Assembly: GCA_002725925.1 (NCBI GenBank)
Contig: PBRL01000068.1
Location: 1 to 32,760, forward strand
DNA: 32,760 nt
From: Chloroflexota bacterium
GTDB taxonomy: Bacteria > Chloroflexota > Dehalococcoidia > Lucifugimonadales > Lucifugimonadaceae
Reading direction: 5' to 3'
This document shows, in pieces, positions 8,150 through 16,953 of this stretch (its first letter is position 1; every line of letters begins with the position of its first letter). The notes beneath the pieces are model-generated. The model was not told the origin of the DNA, ran no database searches, and was given only the letters and a program-made list of their open reading frames with translations. The position numbers and the translations under genes were made by a program.

Positions 8150-9813
8150 TGATTGAGCAGCCTACTATTGAATCCAAAACCGTTGCTGAAATGCTAGCAC
8201 AAGCGTTTTATGATAATAATGTCACTCATATCTATGGGGTTCCTGGTGGTGGAAGCAGTTTACCCTTGATAGAAGCTGCCGCTCAACTGGGCATCAAATT
8301 TATACTCACTAGAACGGAGTGTGGGGCGATGATAATGGCCTCAGCAACGGCAGAACTGACTGGTTCCATAGGTGTTGCCTTAACAACCAAAGGTCCAGGG
8401 GTTGCTAGTGCCGCTAATGGCGTTGCTTGCGCATCGCTTGATCGTGCTCCTGTTGTTTTAGTGACTGATGGGTTTACTGAGCAACAGTCAAGTTTTATCA
8501 CTCATCAGTTTTTTGACCAAAAAGCTTTGTTAGCACCGGTTACTAAGGGCCATAGCAAGCTGGAAGGCAATCAGGTGATGAGCGAGATAAATAGACTTAT
8601 TAGTTTGGCTATGACTGCCCCCTGTGGTCCTGTGCATATTGAGTTAACCGGCGCTACAGCAAAGAAAGAGATGATAGAGCCACAGACTCAAGTGATAAGA
8701 TCAGATTATCATTCGGTTATAGATAATTTAGACGCTCTTAGTAATGCATATGAGCTCATTATTAAGGCTTCTCGGCCGTTGATTGTGGTTGGTTTAGAGG
8801 CGCGCAGTAGTGAGAATACAGAGATGACGCGCCAGTTAATTGATCGCAGTGGCTATCCGGTCTTAACCACTTATAAGGCGAAAGGCGTTATCTCCGACCA
8901 TCATCTGCAGTATGCAGGCATATTTACCGGCGGCATAGCGGAGTCAGTTTGCATATCTCAGGCAGACCTAATAATTTTAATTGGTGTAGACCCTGTGGAA
9001 TTTGTATTGCAAAAGTGGCGCTATGAGGTTCCGATTATTGACATTTCAGTGGTTGAATACCCTGTCCATTATATGAAACCAGATGTAGGTCTTTATGGTC
9101 CTATCAGTATTAATTTAAGTGCCCTGTTGGACAATATCTCAGTATGGAGTTCGGATTGGAAATTACATGCTATAGAGAGGTTACGCCACGACATGCATGA
9201 TGCCTTGCAATGCAAAGCAGACCAGGGCATAGGACCACAGGACATAGTTGAGGTTGCGCTGGAGTCTGCCTTGGCGACACAAGCTGTAAACCAACAGAAA
9301 AAACTGCCACTGATTACCGTTGACGCTGGTGCTCATATGTTTTCGGTGATGGCTTTCTGGTCCTGTGATCAGCCTTTTGATGCGCTCATATCAAATGGCC
9401 TAGCTACGATGGCGTACGCGTTGCCTGCGGCTATCGCTGCTGCTTTGAAAGCTCCTGATCGAATGGCTGTGGCTTTTACCGGTGATGGGGGCTTGCTAAT
9501 GTGTCTTGGTGAATTAAGCACTGCAGTTGAGCAGGCCGTGCCTATTATTGTTATTGTATTTAATGACCAGTCACTATCGTTAATAGATATCAAGCAACAA
9601 GCCTCAGGTTTACCAAGCCGAGGAATGCGCTGGGAGACACCAAACTTCAGTCAGGTCATGGAGGGTCTGGGCGGCCAAGGGTACCAAGTGAAAAACCTAC
9701 AGCAGTACCGAAAGGCGCTAGATGAGGCATTGGAGGCTGGCAAGCCTGCACTCATTGACGTATTGTTTAACCCAGAAGGATATGGTCCGCAATTAAAAGC
9801 ACTGCGAGGCTGA
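8149..9813 (+). CDS. Thiamine diphosphate-dependent decarboxylase/acetolactate synthase-like enzyme
   Basis: About 555 residues with the three-domain layout of the POX/acetolactate-synthase superfamily. The N-terminal PYR domain has YGVPGGGSSLPL and the conserved activating Glu in TRTECGA (Glu57). There is a central domain, and a C-terminal PP domain with GDG at 445-447 and the metal ligand pair N472-D473 in VFNDQ (Asn-Asp rather than Asn-Asn). The enzyme would decarboxylate or ligate a 2-oxo acid or acyloin. I place the start at the ATG at 8149, overlapping the HyuA stop by one base (TGATG), rather than the TTG at 8146. The downstream aldehyde dehydrogenase fits an aldehyde-forming decarboxylase. 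No small regulatory subunit gene is next to it, which argues against biosynthetic acetolactate synthase. Confidence 0.88.
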   Translation: MIEQPTIESKTVAEMLAQAFYDNNVTHIYGVPGGGSSLPLIEAAAQLGIKFILTRTECGAMIMASATAELTGSIGVALTTKGPGVASAANGVACASLDRAPVVLVTDGFTEQQSSFITHQFFDQKALLAPVTKGHSKLEGNQVMSEINRLISLAMTAPCGPVHIELTGATAKKEMIEPQTQVIRSDYHSVIDNLDALSNAYELIIKASRPLIVVGLEARSSENTEMTRQLIDRSGYPVLTTYKAKGVISDHHLQYAGIFTGGIAESVCISQADLIILIGVDPVEFVLQKWRYEVPIIDISVVEYPVHYMKPDVGLYGPISINLSALLDNISVWSSDWKLHAIERLRHDMHDALQCKADQGIGPQDIVEVALESALATQAVNQQKKLPLITVDAGAHMFSVMAFWSCDQPFDALISNGLATMAYALPAAIAAALKAPDRMAVAFTGDGGLLMCLGELSTAVEQAVPIIVIVFNDQSLSLIDIKQQASGLPSRGMRWETPNFSQVMEGLGGQGYQVKNLQQYRKALDEALEAGKPALIDVLFNPEGYGPQLKALRG

Positions 9814-9863
9814 TAGAGAAATACAGACAATAGAAATAACCATGTTTTTAAGAGATAGAGATA

Positions 9864-11075
9864 ATGAATATTGATAGTGACTCTGCAAGTAGTTTTCAAC
9901 TGCCACCAGAGGTGTTGGAAATTTGTGAGCTTGCTGAAGGCATTGTCAGCAAAGAACTTATGCCTCTGGAAACTGAGTTTCTGACTTCACCAAATCATGC
10001 TTTTGGCATTAAAGAAACGCTTAATCTGCAGGCAGTATTTGGCCAGGACACTCTTGATCATTTAATGAAAATAGCCAAGGACACTGAGTTATGGACTTTA
10101 ATGATTCCTGAGGAATTCGGCGGTGCTGGGCTCTCTATGTTGAGTAAGGTGGCTATTTTAGAGCGGTTTTATTACACGGCTGTACCTTTTCCTTTTGCTA
10201 ACGTGCCCAATATTCTCTATGACTGTAAAGGCGAACAGATTGAAAAATATTTAAACCCAGTGATGAGTGGAGAAAAAACCACCTGTTTTGCACAAACTGA
10301 ACCAAATGCAGGATCAGATCCTGGTGGGATGATGAAAACCAAGGCGGTTAAAGATGGGGATGACTGGATTATAAATGGCACCAAAATGTGGATTTCCATG
10401 GCCGCTGAATGTGATGTCATGATGGTTCAAGTTGTCACAGATGACGAAAAACGTCAGCGTGGTGGTATTACTATGTTCCTTGTCGAACGCAACAATCCAG
10501 GTGTTAAAGTAGAAGAACCAGGAATCAAGACCTGGCTTGGACCACGAGCGTCTCAATACATTGTTCATTTTGATGATTGCAGAGTTTCTGGAGATGCCAT
10601 TTTAGGTGGTGTTGGTAATGGGTTTCGACTAGGCCAACGATGGTTAACTATACATGACCGTTTGCTTAGAGGTCCGTTCGCCTTGGGTAAAATGCAGCGC
10701 GCACTTGATATGTGTATTTCATGGTCTAAACAGCGACATACATTTGGTAAACCCCTTGCAAAACGTCAGGCTATTCAATGGAAATTGGTGGATATGTATA
10801 CCGACATTCAATCATTGCGCGCACTAACATATCAGATGGCTGCTCGTTATGATCAAGGCGAAGATATTAGAGTGGAAGCTGGTTTGATTAAATTAACATC
10901 AATGGACTGGGGGACTCGTTGTTTGGATCATGGCATCCAAATCCATGGAGCAATGGGTGAGTCGCTCGAATTGCCCTTGACATTATTTTATCGTTATCTT
11001 AGGCATGGCCAGATTGGTGGAGGGACTAGTGAGATACAACGAATGCAGATTGCCCGAAAATTACTCAAAGATTAA
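9864..11075 (+). CDS. Acyl-CoA dehydrogenase family protein
   Basis: A 403-residue flavoprotein of the acyl-CoA dehydrogenase fold, expected to form an alpha,beta-double bond in an acyl-CoA using FAD and pass electrons to ETF. The flavin and substrate motif AQTEPNAGSD is at 143-152, WIINGTKMWISMA follows, and QRHTFGKPLAKRQAIQ precedes the C-terminal helices. The protein ends GGGTSEIQRMQIARKLLKD (385-403), with the FAD-contacting TSEIQR. The catalytic Glu found just before GTSEIQ in short- and medium-chain enzymes is Gly here, so the base must lie elsewhere, as in isovaleryl- and long-chain types, or the activity is atypical. It lies 50 bases after the ThDP enzyme, in the same operon. No acyl-CoA ligase or CoA transferase is in the window. 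Confidence 0.9.
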   Translation: MNIDSDSASSFQLPPEVLEICELAEGIVSKELMPLETEFLTSPNHAFGIKETLNLQAVFGQDTLDHLMKIAKDTELWTLMIPEEFGGAGLSMLSKVAILERFYYTAVPFPFANVPNILYDCKGEQIEKYLNPVMSGEKTTCFAQTEPNAGSDPGGMMKTKAVKDGDDWIINGTKMWISMAAECDVMMVQVVTDDEKRQRGGITMFLVERNNPGVKVEEPGIKTWLGPRASQYIVHFDDCRVSGDAILGGVGNGFRLGQRWLTIHDRLLRGPFALGKMQRALDMCISWSKQRHTFGKPLAKRQAIQWKLVDMYTDIQSLRALTYQMAARYDQGEDIRVEAGLIKLTSMDWGTRCLDHGIQIHGAMGESLELPLTLFYRYLRHGQIGGGTSEIQRMQIARKLLKD

Positions 11076-11144
11076 CGGGCATGCAAAAAATAAAATAATG
11101 AAAAAAAATAATACAAGCAGGCAACAAAACTAATAGGTAAGAAT

Positions 11145-12503
11145 ATGAATGATTTTAAACATGTAACTGCAACTGAAGAGCAATATGGTTCACCTGCTTA
11201 TGCTTGGTATGTTGTCATAATCTTATTATTTGCCTATGTCACCTCATTTCTTGACCGTACTATTCTAACTTTACTAGTAGAACCAATTCGAGAAACTCTC
11301 AATATTACCGACTTGCAATTAAGTCTTCTTCATGGGTTTGCTTTCGCGGTATTTTATGTTTCTCTTGGTGTTCCTATAGCACGATTTGCTGACTCACATA
11401 ATCGTGTGAAATTAATTTCTGCAGGTGTTTTGGTCTGGAGTGTTATGACTGCATTTTGTGGATTAGCGAGAAACTTTACTCATATGTTTTTAGCCAGAGT
11501 TGGTGTAGGTATAGGAGAAGCAACGCTTTCTCCAGCAGCTTACTCAATAATCAGTGATTATTTTCCAGTTGAAAAACGTCCAAGAGCATTTAGTGTTTAC
11601 CAGACTGGAATTTATGTAGGTATGGGTTTAGCGATGATCATAGGAGGCTATGTTATTGCAGTAGTGCCCTCTATCAATATGCCATTTTATGGTCCTATGG
11701 AACCTTGGCAAGTCGTGTTTCTATTGGTTGGTTTACCAGGATTATTAGTATTTTTATTATTAAGGACAATTCGAGAGCCTGAACGAAAAGGTATGATGGT
11801 CGATGCTGAAGGCAATACAACTATTTCATTTAGAGAAGTATTATCTTTTATAGGCGCCAGACGAGGAGCTTATGGTTATGTAATTGGTGGTGTGGCTGCT
11901 AAGAGCTTAGCGTTCTATGGTGTAGCGGCTTGGTTACCAACATACTTTATTCGAACTTTTGGTTGGGATGCTCAAACTATTGGTCTTTGGTATGGTCTTG
12001 CTAGTATTATTTTTGGCGTGATCGGTATTAATACTGGTTCAAGTGTAAGTGTTTGGCTTCGAAATCGAGGATACAATGATGCTAATGTACGCATTTGCTT
12101 AGGTGCTGAAGCCTGCTTGATACCTATAGGTATACTCGCTTCTTTAATGCCAACACCAGAATTATCGATGATTTTTTATTGCGGGTTCATTTTCTTTGCT
12201 AGTTTCTCAGTAGGATGTCAAGCAGCTGCTCTTCAAGAGATAACACCTAATCAACTTCGCGCTCAGGTCTCAGCTATTTATCTTTTTTGCACTAACATGG
12301 TCGGCATTGGTTTTGGGCCAACATTCATAGCGTTTTTTACAGATGTAGTATTCAAAAATGATGCTTTAGTTGGCTACTCTATGTCTATTGCTGTGGCTGT
12401 TGCATGTCCTATAGGAGTATTTTTATTTTGGCGGGGTTTAAAGCCTTATCGCAAATGTTTAGATTTAGCTAAACAAAATTATGCTTCTCCAAGTTCACAT
12501 TGA
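11145..12503 (+). CDS. MFS transporter, spinster-like
   Basis: A 452-residue inner-membrane carrier with about 12 hydrophobic segments. It starts with a short soluble stretch and then WYVVIILLFAYVTSFLDRTIL, the spinster-like first helix with the Asp-Arg pair. The loop after TM2 (PIARFADSHNRVKLI) is the major facilitator motif A. GVGIGEATLSPAAYSIISDYFP in TM4-5 is characteristic of this group in proteobacterial catabolic clusters. An AGGTAAG ribosome site precedes the ATG. It lies 69 bases after the acyl-CoA dehydrogenase and 28 before the aldehyde dehydrogenase start, so it probably imports the substrate of the operon or exports an intermediate. The direction of transport and the ligand are unknown. 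Confidence 0.88.
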   Translation: MNDFKHVTATEEQYGSPAYAWYVVIILLFAYVTSFLDRTILTLLVEPIRETLNITDLQLSLLHGFAFAVFYVSLGVPIARFADSHNRVKLISAGVLVWSVMTAFCGLARNFTHMFLARVGVGIGEATLSPAAYSIISDYFPVEKRPRAFSVYQTGIYVGMGLAMIIGGYVIAVVPSINMPFYGPMEPWQVVFLLVGLPGLLVFLLLRTIREPERKGMMVDAEGNTTISFREVLSFIGARRGAYGYVIGGVAAKSLAFYGVAAWLPTYFIRTFGWDAQTIGLWYGLASIIFGVIGINTGSSVSVWLRNRGYNDANVRICLGAEACLIPIGILASLMPTPELSMIFYCGFIFFASFSVGCQAAALQEITPNQLRAQVSAIYLFCTNMVGIGFGPTFIAFFTDVVFKNDALVGYSMSIAVAVACPIGVFLFWRGLKPYRKCLDLAKQNYASPSSH

Positions 12504-12531
12504 GATAGTATAAATGTATAAAGGAAGAATA

Positions 12532-14009
12532 ATGAATGCCTATCAAATCTATATTAATGGCCAATGGTGTGACTCATCTTCTGGAAAGTCATTTGATAGT
12601 CTGAATCCTTATACAGGAGAATCTTGGGCATCTATACCTCAATGTAATGCCTCTGATGTTGATGCTGCTGTAGAAGCAGCTAACACGGCATTTATGAGTG
12701 AAGCATGGCGAGACCTAACCGCTACCGCTCGTGGAAAAATGGTTAAAAAATTCGGTCAAGTTTTGTTAGATAATGCTGAAAAACTAGCAACTATTGAGGT
12801 GCGTGATAATGGGAAACTTTATACCGAAGTCATCAATCAATGTCGTTATATGACTGAATGGTTTGGGTATTTTGGCGGACTTGCTGACAAAGTAGAAGGA
12901 GCCGTTCCGCCGATTGATAAGCCCAAAGTACTCAATTATACGCGATATGAGCCTCTAGGAGTTTGTGCCTGCATAACACCATGGAATTCGCCACTATTAT
13001 TGTTGGCATGGAAGTTAGCACCAGCCTTAGCGGCAGGCAATACAGTAGTTATTAAACCATCTGAATACACCTCTGCTTCAACCTTAGAGCTTGCGAAACT
13101 ATCAGAATTGGCCGGATTCCCACCAGGTGTGATTAATGTGGTGACTGGCTATTCCGCAGAGGTTGGAGAGCCCTTAGTATCTCATAAGAAAGTTAGAAAA
13201 GTTGCCTTCACTGGCGGAGAAGAAGGTGGACGAAATGTTAATATTTCTGCTGCTGCAGATTTTAAAAAAGTCACATTAGAATTGGGAGGCAAATCAGCCA
13301 ATATTGTTTTCGATGATGCAGATTTAGATCAAGCGGTTGATGGTGCTATTTCTGGTATCTTTGCCGCCAGTGGACAAACCTGTATTGCTGGGTCCAGGCT
13401 TTTACTTCAAGATACAATTCATGATGAATTTCTTGAACGCTTGATTGATATATCTAGAATCGCAAAACTTGGCGACCCAATGTCTCAAGATACTCAAATT
13501 GCCCCTATTGCCAATGAGCTCCAATACAAAAAAATATTGAAATATATAGATATAGCTAAAACCGAAGGAGCAGAATGTGTCTTGGGTGGAGACACTGCTT
13601 CTGTTGAGGGCAAGCATAAAGGATTATTTGTTTTGCCAACAATATTTGCAAACGTTGATAACAGTATGAGAATTGCCCAAGAAGAAGTATTTGGACCAGT
13701 CCTTTCAGTAATTCGATTTAAAGATGAAGATCAGGCAATTTCTATTGCCAATGATGTTGATTATGGGTTAGCGGCAGGGGTTGGACAAAAAGTCTTAATC
13801 GAGCTATAAACGTATCAGAACAATTACAGGCGGGAACAGTTTGGGTGAATACCTATAGATCTACAAGTTACACATCACCATTCGGTGGTTATAAATCAAG
13901 TGGTTTAGGAAGAGAAAATGGTCAACAGGCAATTAAAGAATACCTTCAGGTGAAGAGTGTATGGCTGCACACAGGTGAGGCCACTAAGAATCCTTACGCT
14001 CGACGTTAA
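12532..14009 (+). pseudogene. Aldehyde dehydrogenase, interrupted by a one-base frameshift
   Basis: An NAD(P)+-dependent ALDH superfamily enzyme that would oxidise an aldehyde to the acid. Motifs are ITPWNSPLLL, FTGGEEGGR (cofactor loop), LELGGKSANIVFDDAD (general base Glu), GQTCIAGSRL (nucleophile Cys) and EEVFGPVLSVIRF. The first frame ends at a stop at 13,807-13,809 after the irrelevant tail GQKVLIEL. Dropping to the next frame at about 13,780 restores WTKSLNRAINVSEQL, AGTVWVNTY and PFGGYKSSGLGRENG and runs to a stop at 14,007-14,009, giving the usual family length of about 490. A single missing T in GGGGTTTGG explains it. The start at 12,532 is chosen because AAGGAAG lies just upstream; an ATG at 12,514 is in frame but lacks a site. 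Real pseudogene or sequencing error cannot be told apart here. Confidence 0.9.
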
Positions 14010-14079
14010 GCGAGATAAGGATAGTCGAGAACTTAAAAGAAAGAAGCAGCCAAGAGGAAATACTTTATAGGAGACGCTA

Positions 14080-15984
14080 ATGAATACTACTAAACTAAAA
14101 AAAAGCATAGTAACTGCTATGTTTCTAGCTTTAGGGCTGACTAATTTATCCTGCTCTAAAACTGCCTCAGAGTATGGTGAGCTTTCGGGCATAGTCAATG
14201 GGACTGATGTTGATGTGCTGCCTGTAGTTTATGCATATAACACTGATAAAGATGTGGGCTACACCGTATTTGTTGTTGATGGTGAATATCGCGCTAATCA
14301 CATGATTAGCGGCAACTATGATGTGACATTAAGGCCGGCTATTGGCCAACTAAAAAGTTTTAGCTCTCAAACTGTTAGTTTTTTCATCGACAAAGGCGAT
14401 CATGCGGAGGCTGATTTTACTATTACGGATATAGAAACGGTGTCCAATTATGTTGGTGGAATGGATTACCCTGATGCACAGACTCTTCCCTATGACGAGA
14501 TATATCCGCCGGGTCCTGGACGAGATATTTTCGAAAGAACCTGTCATGGTTGCCATACAGCTAATTTTTATTCTTATAATGCCGTAAGGTCTTATTCTGG
14601 TGGACGAGCTCCAAAAAATAAGGATGCCTGGGCTATAACAGTTGACCGCATGCATAAAGGCGCCGCTTTCGGTGTCCAAGGCAAGGCTTCCATGTTTGAC
14701 CCAAAATATTTACCGCCTGAAGATCGAGATATATTAGTTGATTATCTCGCAGATAATTTCAGTGCTGAGGCGCCACCCAAGGTGATACAACTAGAGGTGG
14801 AACCCGAACTGGACTTGTCTGCACTAAAGTCTGCCATGTTTGTTGAGTATATTTATCGAGAGCCAGAGGGTAAATATTCAGTAGATCCTTGGCCTCACCA
14901 GGTAGATTTTGACCTTGATGGAAATGTTTGGTTAGCTTATACCGCTTGTTGTATTGTCAAATTTGATCCTCGTACAGGTGAACAAACTGTGTTTGAAGAT
15001 CATGGTGGTGGTCATGGTATTGCAGTTGATCAAACTGATGGTTCAGTTTGGTATTCGGGTGACGTAGTGCGTCATTTAGATCCTGAAACCGGTCTTGTTG
15101 ATCACTGGAAGGCGCCAGGGAACCTCTTCTTAGGAAGTAATACGCAGATTTTTGACTCTAAAGGAAATCTTTGGTTGTCCCTTCTAGGGGCCGGAGCTCT
15201 AGGTAAATGGGAGCGAGAAACAGACACTATCAAATACTGGAACGTCCCTGTTATACGCAGTCGACCCTACGGCATTGTTATGGACCATAATGACAAAGTC
15301 TGGTTTGCTGATTACCATAATAATGGCGTGACTCGATTTGATCCTGATACGGAAGAATTTAAACACTTTAATCTCATTAAGACTGACAATGTAACGGCTA
15401 TTAGACGTTTAGGCGCTGACTCAAAAAATATGATTTGGGCAGGTACCTGGGGTAATTTGGCATTTAACAATTCAAGTTTGTACAAATTGAATCCAGAAAC
15501 TGAAGAAGTTACAGAGTATCCATCAGGCATTCCCTATGGTGCTATTTATAATGCTGAAGCTGACAACCAAGATAATATTTGGATAGCTCCAGACAACTAT
15601 GTTTCGAAATTTGATCAAGCGACTAATACATTTACCCACTACCCAATACCTACTCGATCTGACAGTTTAAAAACTACCATAACCAGAGATGGCGGTGTCT
15701 GGTTTATCTATCGTAATGCTGGGAAATATGCTGGTTACGGTGGCAGCGCAGTGGTCTTATATCCAGATATGAATAAGATCAAAACCTTGGCTGCATTCCA
15801 TGACGAAAATAGCGCTGGATATGCACTTAGTGGGTATCAGGGACCGCCGTCTCCTAAAGCTAAAGGCGTCGATCGCCACGTTGCTCTAGGCGCTCAGAAC
15901 GCGGATGAATATAAAATATTTGCTTTGGCAAATGGGTTGATAGAGAAAGAAGGTCAAACTTTAACAGAGGAAAACCCGGAATGA
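14080..15984 (+). CDS. Exported haem c and streptogramin-lyase-like propeller protein (paralogue 1)
   Basis: A 634-residue exported protein with four parts. An N-terminal signal ends near LTNLSC (Cys25, a possible but imperfect lipobox). A beta domain of about 35-115 follows, resembling carboxypeptidase-regulatory-like folds (GIVNG..VVYAYN, GEYRA.HMISGNYDV). A single haem c site CHGCH lies at 155-159 in a small cytochrome domain ending ILVDYLADNF. About 350 residues of repeated blades then have the Vgb-like signature GNVWLAY, VWFADYHNNGVTRFDPDTEEF and DNIWIAPDNYVSKFD. Vgb (virginiamycin B lyase) gave the propeller its name, but drug cleavage is not implied. It should act in the periplasm or on a membrane as an electron-transferring enzyme or sensor. 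The SD TATAGGAG precedes the ATG. It lies 70 bases after the aldehyde dehydrogenase and is paralogous to the protein at 18,748. Confidence 0.85.
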   Translation: MNTTKLKKSIVTAMFLALGLTNLSCSKTASEYGELSGIVNGTDVDVLPVVYAYNTDKDVGYTVFVVDGEYRANHMISGNYDVTLRPAIGQLKSFSSQTVSFFIDKGDHAEADFTITDIETVSNYVGGMDYPDAQTLPYDEIYPPGPGRDIFERTCHGCHTANFYSYNAVRSYSGGRAPKNKDAWAITVDRMHKGAAFGVQGKASMFDPKYLPPEDRDILVDYLADNFSAEAPPKVIQLEVEPELDLSALKSAMFVEYIYREPEGKYSVDPWPHQVDFDLDGNVWLAYTACCIVKFDPRTGEQTVFEDHGGGHGIAVDQTDGSVWYSGDVVRHLDPETGLVDHWKAPGNLFLGSNTQIFDSKGNLWLSLLGAGALGKWERETDTIKYWNVPVIRSRPYGIVMDHNDKVWFADYHNNGVTRFDPDTEEFKHFNLIKTDNVTAIRRLGADSKNMIWAGTWGNLAFNNSSLYKLNPETEEVTEYPSGIPYGAIYNAEADNQDNIWIAPDNYVSKFDQATNTFTHYPIPTRSDSLKTTITRDGGVWFIYRNAGKYAGYGGSAVVLYPDMNKIKTLAAFHDENSAGYALSGYQGPPSPKAKGVDRHVALGAQNADEYKIFALANGLIEKEGQTLTEENPE

Positions 15985-16073
15985 ATAACTTATTCAGGTG
16001 GTTGTATCAAAAAAATTGATGGTCCAATATTGGATAGTGCGTGACTAAAATCTATACACCCTTAAAACTCAGG

Positions 16074-16118
16074 CCTACTATAAGTTATAGGAGTAGCAAG
16101 CCTAGGGTCTCTAGTAGG
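16074..16118. promoter_or_regulatory. Palindromic region upstream of the IclR gene, candidate operator
   Basis: CTATAAGTTATAG (16,078-16,090) is a perfect 13-bp palindrome around a central G. It sits inside a wider inverted repeat, CCTACTA (16,074-16,080) with TAGTAGG (16,112-16,118). It lies between the propeller gene and the IclR start at 16,135, where autoregulation by an IclR protein is common. No second copy was found in the window, so its assignment is tentative. Confidence 0.35.
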
Positions 16119-16134
16119 CAGATGGGGAGATATT

Positions 16135-16953
16135 ATGATGATTAGATCATTGAGCAATGGCCTTGAAATACTGATTTTTTTAAATAAGCGAAACAGCGCT
16201 AGCGCAAGCGAACTATCTCAGAAATTGGGCATACCAAGGGCCACAGTATATAGAATACTAAACACATTGGAAGAAAAGGGTTTTGTATACAAACACCCAG
16301 ATAATCATCGCTACTATATGACACCAAAAGTGAAAGCCTTGAGTGATGGCTATAGAGACGGTGATCAACTTGCCATTCTAAGCAGACCGTATTTACTGAA
16401 CATCACGGAGACTTTGCGATGGCCAGTTGCTCTTGCCTGCATATCGGGGGTGGAGCTAATTTTACGTGACAATACAGACAAGATTAGTCCCTTAGCAATA
16501 GAACATTTTAGTAACGGTTATCCTGTTCCTATCCTTGGATGTGCGTCCGGACCATGTATTTTGGCTCATCTCAGCCTCGCCAAACAGCGCGATATTCTAA
16601 ATGTCTTACATGACACTGGTCATTTACGAGAGCAAACCAATGAATCGGTGGAGGAAATAATAGGGTCACTGAAAACAATAAGAAAGCAGGGCTACTCCAT
16701 GCATAGCCGGCAGAGAAATAAATCCTATGTTGGATATACGCGAATCTCTGATTTGACATCCCTTTCGGTGCCAATTATTAAAAAAAATAAACAGAGTATA
16801 GGTGCAATAACCATTCGCTATGCAACTCCTGCAGTAACTAAAGAAAAAGCTCTGCAAGACTTTTTGCCAGTAATGGTGAAAACGGCGTCGTCTATTATTG
16901 AGCGAGTAGTGGCTAATCAAACGGCTGAACAAGAAAATATCGTTCTAAATTAA
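16135..16953 (+). CDS. IclR-family transcriptional regulator
   Basis: A 272-residue DNA-binding regulator. The N-terminal winged helix-turn-helix spans about 7-65 (NGLEILIFLNKRNSASASELSQ, then IPRATVYRILNTLEEKGFV). A C-terminal IclR effector domain of about 80-260 follows, with the signature-like CASGPCILAHLS, YSMHSRQRN and SVPIIKKNKQSIGAITIRY. IclR proteins bind small metabolites and control catabolic operons as repressors or activators. GGGGAG precedes an ATGATG start. The gene is flanked by the catabolic operon on its left and, convergently, the aminotransferase operon on its right, whose coding sequence it overlaps by 9 bases at the stop codons. It is the most likely local regulator of the HyuB-to-propeller operon; the effector is unknown. 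Confidence 0.92.
   Translation: MMIRSLSNGLEILIFLNKRNSASASELSQKLGIPRATVYRILNTLEEKGFVYKHPDNHRYYMTPKVKALSDGYRDGDQLAILSRPYLLNITETLRWPVALACISGVELILRDNTDKISPLAIEHFSNGYPVPILGCASGPCILAHLSLAKQRDILNVLHDTGHLREQTNESVEEIIGSLKTIRKQGYSMHSRQRNKSYVGYTRISDLTSLSVPIIKKNKQSIGAITIRYATPAVTKEKALQDFLPVMVKTASSIIERVVANQTAEQENIVLN

Noticed and set aside
15982..15996. 15-bp palindrome TGAATAACTTATTCA overlapping the stop of haem-propeller 1.
   Set aside because: A/T-rich and not followed by a T run; could be chance, so not listed as terminator or operator.
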